NCBI RefSeq assembly: GCF_902167145.1
Contig: NC_050105.1
Span: 121,227,898-121,291,897 of the forward strand
From: Zea mays
Taxonomy: Eukaryota; Streptophyta; Magnoliopsida; Poales; Poaceae
Direction: 5' to 3'
Length of the DNA: 64,000 nucleotides
Part shown: piece by piece, positions 57,764 through 64,000 of the stretch
Position numbering within the stretch: the stretch's first letter is position 1
How the letters are laid out: each line of letters begins with the position of its first letter
Position numbers and translations under genes: made by a program
The notes under the pieces: model-generated
Database searches by the model: none
Seen by the model: the letters and a program-made list of their open reading frames with translations, nothing else
What the model was told of the DNA's origin: nothing

Positions 57764-58077
57764 CTCCTCCGTCGGCGGGGGAGGGGACGGGGTGAGCTCG
57801 AATGTTGTTCTTCCACCACACAGGGAAGATATCGTCGATTCCGCCGCCGGCGGGCGGGCTGTCGGCCGCCATTGTCGCTGTCACGCGGCGGGGGAAGGAG
57901 TATCATGTCGTAGCTGCCGTTGAGGGACATGAACTCAAGACTCCCGAAACGGAGCACCGTCCCGGGCTAGAAAGGTTGCTGGAGACTGCCCATCTGGTGC
58001 TTGACGGGAAGCTGTTCGTCAACACGCAGCAGGCCCCTACCTGGCGCGCCAACTGTCGGCGTTTCGAACCCGGGGGG
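57764..58077 (-). other. Huck-2 leader, primer site and LTR stub
   Basis: Untranslated leader; primer site TGGCGCGCCAGGTAGGGG at 58051-58034; 24 bp of 5' LTR (58054-58077) up to the F insertion. Confidence 0.85.
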
Positions 58078-58705
58078 TGTGGGGAATAGATATCCCCTGG
58101 GTCCACTAAAGAAGTAAAGGCCTCACGAAAGGCCCAAGGGCCCAATAATTCGTAAGGTCATTCTTTCGTGGGCCTGGGGAAAGACAACCAACGAAGAAGA
58201 GAAGACATGAGACCGGATTGGTGCAAACCCGGACGGCCCACAACGTCGAGCGAATAAATCGCAACAGAGACCCGACTTTCCCGCGCTGAAGCCCCCATGC
58301 AACGGAGCTATGCGAGGATAAGTCGGCGAGGGTTACGTAGGGATAAACTCAGGAGGTTCACTATCTTTTAGCTACTTGTTGTTATCATATCCACATGTAC
58401 TGCCCCACGGTCGAGTATATAAGGCCTAGGGGGCACCCCTTCAGAATGATCGAACCTATTTTACTTAGCCACCCACGTAAACTCTCTGCGCCCTCAATCC
58501 AGAGAGTCCTCTTGTAACCACGCTCATATACTCACCAGGACGTAGGGTGTTACGCACTTCTAAGCGGCCCGAACCTGCAAATCTTGTCCATTGTCCCTCG
58601 TGCGATCGGCATGAACCATTTTGCTACAGTTGTCGACACCGTCCTACTCCTAAAAACATCTTGAGGGGCAACCCCGGGTGTGCGGTCGGACCCAAAACAC
58701 CGACA
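58078..58705 (+). repeat. 5' LTR of F
   Basis: 628 bp, TGTGGGGAATAGATATCCCC...CACCGACA; the start could be 2 nt later. TATATAA at 58416-58422 in GAGTATATAAGGCC is the likely core promoter. Note the GGGGAATAGATATCCCC near-palindrome at the very start. Confidence 0.85.
58416..58422 (+). promoter_or_regulatory. TATA box of F LTR
   Basis: TATATAAGGCC context, about 290 nt before the LTR end, typical spacing for a plant LTR promoter. Confidence 0.65.
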
Positions 58706-58707
58706 GC

Positions 58708-58725
58708 TGGCGCGCCAGGTAGGGG
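58708..58725 (+). other. Primer-binding site of F
   Basis: TGGCGCGCCAGGTAGGGG, 2 nt after the LTR end, same as in Huck. Confidence 0.85.
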
Positions 58726-58751
58726 GTGTGTCGACGATCCAAGCTAGCTCA

Positions 58752-61700
58752 ATGGCCGTTACCTTCCATAGCAAGATCACCGTGCGTCCCGGATCTGTAT
58801 TCTGCTTCGGGACAATCTCATCTGTAGCGGATGAAGAAGGAATTCTACACCGCCTCGCAGATCTGCCGGAAAAGAAGTCTCCTCCAACAAACTCCGAAAA
58901 TGCTGGAAAGACGCTACCTCCGGCTCTTCGGAAAAAGATTATCTCCGGAAAGGCTGGAGCTGAAAGCTCGCTGACCCGGAAGACTCCGCTGTCTACTTCC
59001 CCGACGAAGGAATGGACACGGATCGCGAGGAAGAAGGAGACCAGGGAAAGGCAAGTCGTTCTTTCCGTTCCTCCGGCCTCAAAGGAGAACGGAAAGAAAG
59101 TTGCCACGACAGCAGCACCATTCTACCCCGACGTCCTCTTCATCGGGAGAGTGGAGTCACCCGCCGTCTCTAACGACGAACCGACCGCGCCTGGAGAAGA
59201 ACCACCTCAACGAGAATCCCGCCGACGGAGGAACCGACGCAGGAACGTTCGACGACATCACGCGGCCGGAGAACGGGATCCGGAGCAGCCTGTCTCGCGA
59301 GACGAGGTCTCGGAGATAGGAGAAACCCCGGAAGAACGCGTCTTCAGGGAACGAAGGAACTCCCGACGACGTGATCGCCGACGGACTCAGGAGCAAGCCG
59401 AGCAGGATGCGAGGCAACGCCGGGAGAACCCGCTCTTCGGGCGCAACCTGAACCCCGACTTCGCCCGAGCTATGAACACGCCGAGCGAAGTCGGAGGCAT
59501 TCTGGCTCGGATAGCTGACGGACTTCCTCGGACCCCCGACGCCGAGGGATACCGACGCCTGTTCACTCAAGCGGCCAACCATCTTCTGCCGCTCGCTCAC
59601 CCGCCGAACGATCTGCGACACGCCATCAACAGTCGCCGAGACGCGCGAAGCTCTATCAATGCTTCGCGCGAACGGCGGCATGAAAACGAAATTCGCCGTC
59701 GGGAGGAGTATGACCGAGATCATGGCTTCCCGACTCAAAGCCAGGCCACCAGGACTGAGTCGGCAACAGCTTCAACTGGCGGTACCACCCGGGGACGGTC
59801 GAGGAACCACCATCACCACTCCCCTCCCCGGGACAGACGACATCCCCGACGACAGGAGGACACGTGCGGAGTATCCGCTCTTACTCCGCGCCTTAGGGCC
59901 ATCCAATGGCCTCCCAACTTCAAGGTATCCAATGTCGACAAATATGAACCAAAGCAGGATCCGGGAGGTTGGTTAGCCGTTTACACCACCGCTGCTCGGG
60001 CTGCCGGAGCATCCGAAGACGTCATGACTGCGTATCTGCCCATCGTCCTTGGGCAAGATGCGCTGCAGTGGCTACGACATCTACCCCGACACTGCATCGA
60101 CGACTGGGGAGGTTTCAGTCGACGTTTCATCGCCAACTTCCAGTCCCTCTCCGACAAGCCAGCGCAACCATGGGACCTCAAATCCATCAAGCGCCGAGGG
60201 GACGAGACTCTCCGGTCATACCTCAAAAGGTTCCAGACCATGAGAAACCGCATCCCCGAGGTCACGGAGGCGGCCGTGATCGAGGACTTCTACAGAGGAT
60301 CCAATGACTCAGCTTTCGTCCGAGCCATACTACAAAAGGCGCCGACTACCTCCGAGGAGCTGTTCCGGGAAGCCGACCTCTACATCACCGCCGACGAGCG
60401 GGCCCAGGATCTCATCGGAGGAGCAAAGCCTGCACCAGCAGCACCACGACGCGACGCGAACCAGCCACCCGACAAACGCTGGGAGAAGAGGCCTCGTGAA
60501 GAAGTACACGCCGCCGGACCACCCGCCTCTTGCGCCCGAGGAGGACCTCATGGAGGCGAGCGCACGCTGGACGACATCCTCGACGCCCAGTGCCCGTACC
60601 ACAAGGACATGCGCCATACTCTCCGTAACTGCCGGGACTTCAAGCACTCCGTCGGGCACGGCTGACCCTTCCAACCTCTACCGCCTCCTCCGCCGAGGGG
60701 AGGACCAGATGAACCACGACAGCCCCATCAGCAGGAGGAGGGGGGAGGAGGAGCTTTCCCACACGTTGACAGGGAGGTCAACGTCATCTTCGGTGGACAT
60801 GGATCGCAGGAGAACAAAAGACAACAAAAGCTCAACGACCGCCAGATACTGGTGGCGACCACCGGACCGCCCGCCCCATACCGGTGGTCGGAGCACCCGA
60901 TCACTTTCACTCGGGAGGATCAATGGCTCAACTTCGACCATCCAGGCAAGTACCCGCTCCTCGTCGATCCGGTGATCCGAGAGAGCCGGGTAAAGAAGGT
61001 GTTAGTGGACGGGGGGAGCAGCATCAACGTCACCTTCCCCCGTACGCTCCAAGGCTTGGGAGTTCATCTCAAAGAGCTCCACAAGTCAGACACTCCTTTC
61101 TTCGGCATCGTGCCGACGGAAGGGGAATACCCGCTGGGCCACATCTACATGCCGGCCACCTTCGGGACTCCGGAGAACTACAGAACCGAGTTCCTGAGGT
61201 TCGAGGTGGCGAACTTCGACTGCGGGTACAACGCCATCATCGGGAGGCCGGGGCTGGCCAAATTCATGGCCATTCCGCACTATACATACATGATACTGAA
61301 GATGCCAGGACCGCAAGGAATCATAACTGTGCGCGCCGACTTCCAAGGCGCTGCAGAATGTTTGCGAGTGGCCATCCAAGCAGCCCTCACCACCAAGCCG
61401 TCAACAATTCCTTCTACGCCGGCGAACTCTAAGCCTGAGGAAGACCTCGCCGTACCGGCAAACGAAGCTCAGGCCGTGACCTCTATGCGGCCGACTGAAG
61501 AAACCAAGCGGATCAACCTGGGGTTTGCTGATGAGCGCAAGACGGCCATCATCAGCTCCAGTTTGAATGACAAATAGGAAAGCGCGCTCGTCCAGTTCCT
61601 GCAAGATAACCGAGACGTATTCGCATGGCAACCTGCGGATATGCCGGGAGTCCCAAGAGAACTGGCCGAGCACAAATTGAAGGTCTATCCTCAGGCGAGG

Positions 61701-64000
61701 CCGATCCGGCAAAAGCTGCGTCGTTTCACGCCCGACAAGAGAGAGGCCATTCGTGCCGAGTTAGCTCGCTTGGTCGCGGCTGGATTTATTAGAGAAGTAT
61801 TACACCCCGAGTGGTTAGCCAACCCTGTTCTTGTACTCAAAAAGAATAAAGTGGATTGGCGCATGTGCGTCGACTATACTGATCTCAACAAACACTGTCC
61901 GAAGGATCCCTTCGGGCTCCCGAGGATAGATCAAGTGGTGGATTCCACCACTGGATGTTCTGTGCTGTCTTTCTTAGATTGCTATTCCAGGTATCATCAG
62001 ATTAGTTTGACAAAAGAAGACGAGGAAAAAACGGCGTTCATCACCCCGTTTGGTGCTTTCTGTTATACCTCCATGCCGTTCGGCCTCAAAAACGCTGGAG
62101 CGACTTATCAGAGAGCCATTCAAACATGCTTAGCCGATCACTGGGGCAAGCGTGTGGAGGCTTACGTAGATGACGTGGTGATCAAAACAGAGAATCCGGA
62201 AAACTTCATCGAAGATTTACAGCTGGTTTTCAACAGCCTGAGAAGATATAGATGGAAGCTCAATCCTGAAAAATGTGTTTTCGGGGTACCAGCAGGAAAG
62301 TTGCTCGGATTTATCGTCAGCCACCGGGGAATTGAAGCTAATCCAGATAAGATTGAAGCTATCATGAAGATGGAAGCTCCTCGGTCACAAAAGAAGGTTC
62401 AGCGACTCACTGGATGTATGGCAGCCCTGAGCAGATTTATATCCAGGCTGGGAGAAAAAGGTTTGCCATTTTACAAACTACTCAAGAAGGTGGATAAGTT
62501 TCAGTGGACTTCAGAAGCACAAGAAGCTCTAGACGCACTGAAGAAATTCTTGACAACACCGCCAGTATTGAAACCACCCCGGCGAGCTACGCCAACTCAA
62601 CCGGCTGAAGATTTGTTGCTGTATATCTCTTGCACGACTCACGTGGTAAGCACTGCGTTGGTAGTCGAGCGAGTAGAAGAAGGACATGCCTATCCAGTAC
62701 AACATCCTGTTTACTTCATCAGTGAGGTTCTAGGCCCCTCGAAGAAAAAGTATCCTCAGGTTCAGAAGCTATTATATGCAGTACTTCTAACTGCCCGCAA
62801 GCTGCGTCACTACTTTGACGACCACAAAGTCATAGTAGTTACTGGTTTTCCAATAGGGGACATTCTTCACAACAAGGAAGCCATTGGCCGAATAGCCAAG
62901 TGGGCTTGCGAGTTGGGATCCCATGATATCGAGTTCCGACCTCGCACTGCCATCAAAACTCAAGCACTGGTCGATTTCATATCAGAGTGGACAGAACAGC
63001 AAGTTCCAGACAATCCAGAAATGGCAGAAGTATGGCGAATGTATTTTGATGGCTCGCTGAAGCTGCAGGGAGCAGGAGCAGGGATTCTCTTCACCGCACC
63101 TGGAGGCGAACACCTCAAGTATGCTCTCCAGTTGCTATTCCCGGCCTCTAACAACGCAGCCGAGTATGAAGCTTTGATACATGGATTAAACATCGCCATA
63201 TCACTGGGCGTCAAGAGACTGATGGTATATGGAGATTCTCTGGTAGTCATCAGCCAGATAAGCAAGGAATGGGATTGTTCAAGTGATTCAATGGGAAAAT
63301 ACTGCGCCGCCGTCCGAAAACTGGAAGATAAATTCGAGGGTCTGGAGTTTCATCATATAGAAAGAGATTGGAACACGGCGGCCGATGTACTGTCCAAGCT
63401 CGGATCCGGTCGGACTCAGGTCCCGCCCGGGGTCTTCGTGCAAGAAATTCTCCAGCCGAGTATCTCGACGGATCAAATAGAAGAGTGCAACATCATAGAT
63501 CAACCCGAGTCAGACTCTGACGATTGGAGACAGCCGATTATTAAGTATATAAAGAATGAAGAAGAACCAGATGACAAGAACTCGGCAGAACGCATTGCTA
63601 GACAATCAGCTCACTATACACTCATTGGGGAGGTATTATACAGGAGGGGCGCGTCAGGCGTCCTCATGAAGTGCGTTCTCCCGTCCACCGGGAAGCAACT
63701 TCTGGAGGAAGTCCATGCAGGGCAGTGTGGAGTACATGCATCATCCAGAACACTAGTCGGGAAGGTTTTCAGGTCAGGATTCTATTGGCCGACGGCGAAG
63801 AACGATGCAGCCGAGTTAGTTCAGAGATGCGAAGCTTGCCAATACCTGTCAAAGCAACAGCACATGCCAGCACAGCAGCTATAGACCATACCAGTAACTT
63901 GGCCCTTCGCATGCTGGGGATTGGATATGATTGGACCTTTCAAGAAAGCTCAAGGGGGATATACCCATGTATTGGTGGCAATTGACAAATTCACTAAATG
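58752..64000 (+). pseudogene. F Gag-Pol, one frame with three stop codons
   Basis: ATG 58752 in CTCAATGGCC. The same frame stays open to the window edge except for TGA 60663-60665, TAG 61575-61577 and TAG 63882-63884; no frameshift. Numbered from 58752: Arg-rich N-terminal segment about 140-240; gag domain 405-505; zinc-knuckle-like CPYHKDMRHTLRNC near 615; protease KVLVDGGSSINVTF near 750; RT with YVDDVVIK near 1138; first RNase H lacking DAS (LLLYISCTTHVVS); second RNase H with MYFDGSL and GDSLVV (1430-1555); integrase HHCC 1655-1697 and the first core Asp (GLDMIGPF) at the edge. Very well preserved apart from the stops. Confidence 0.9.

Larger units (their letters stand above)
34108..58077 (-). 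mobile_element. Huck-like Gypsy (Tat clade) element, copy 2, split by E and F
   Basis: Minus strand: 3' LTR 34108-35653, polypurine tract at 35654-35667, long 3' spacer, pol end 39741-40355, element E, rest of pol and gag 52108-57763, primer site 58034-58051, and the first 24 bp of the 5' LTR (58054-58077) before F cuts in. The joint is exact: integrase residues ...FCE/D... before E continue with YHIRVDWA after it. Left target sequence would be ATAAG (34103-34107); the right end is off-window. Confidence 0.92.
58078..64000 (+). mobile_element. Tat-clade Gypsy element F (5' part)
   Basis: 5' LTR, primer site and gag-pol into the integrase core; continues past the right edge. Inserted in the extreme end of the Huck-2 5' LTR, probably duplicating a GGGGG-type site. 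The primer site is identical to Huck's, but LTR and protein sequences differ. Confidence 0.92.

Overview
This window is a block of nested LTR retrotransposons from a large grass genome. I see no host gene, tRNA, rRNA, plasmid or phage feature. Two copies of an element whose LTR begins TGTCGGGGACCATAATTAGG (read on the minus strand) match my memory of maize Huck. A Grande-like element carrying an antisense gene and a Ji/Opie-like Copia are also present. Together these suggest Zea or a close relative. Family names are from memory; clade calls (Tat, Tekay/Del chromovirus, SIRE/Maximus Copia) rest on domain order.

Layout and nesting. The oldest layer is a + strand Copia element (27917-34107, both ends lost to later insertions). 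Three elements landed in it: a + strand Grande-like Gypsy element 'B' (18484-27916), a solo LTR (28256-28878, target duplication GGACG on both sides) and a minus-strand Huck-2 (34108-58077). B's 5' LTR was split by minus-strand Huck-1 (1-2874 plus 16545-18483). Huck-1 was split in its 5' region by complete + strand chromovirus 'C' (2875-16544, 4.0-kb LTRs, duplication ATAGC/ACAGC). Huck-2 was split in its integrase by complete minus-strand chromovirus 'E' (40356-52107, 2.7-kb LTRs, perfect duplication TCCTC) and near its 5' LTR edge by + strand Tat element 'F' (58078 to beyond the window).

How the parts work. C and E each carry LTRs, a Met-tRNA-like primer site, an extra ORF upstream of gag, one gag-protease-RT-RNase H-integrase-chromodomain frame, and a hairpin just before the polypurine tract. 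B, Huck-1/2 and F have the Tat order with a second RNase H. B also has a complete antisense gene layout: TATA box, ATG, two short in-phase GT-AG introns and a stop.

Most striking observation: the extra ORF of C begins with an unmistakable imitation of the histone H3 N-terminal tail (RTxxTARKSxG then PRxQLA, including the K9 equivalent). The extra ORF of E begins MARLRHTARKS in exact H3 register, and the antisense gene of B begins MARVRSTARVTRDG. Three accessory proteins from distinct element families thus share an H3-like start. I know of no description of this, but I could not search. Most breaks in the older elements are C-to-T type stop codons in CG or CHG contexts, the expected scar of plant DNA methylation; several are shown directly by comparing the two Huck copies.
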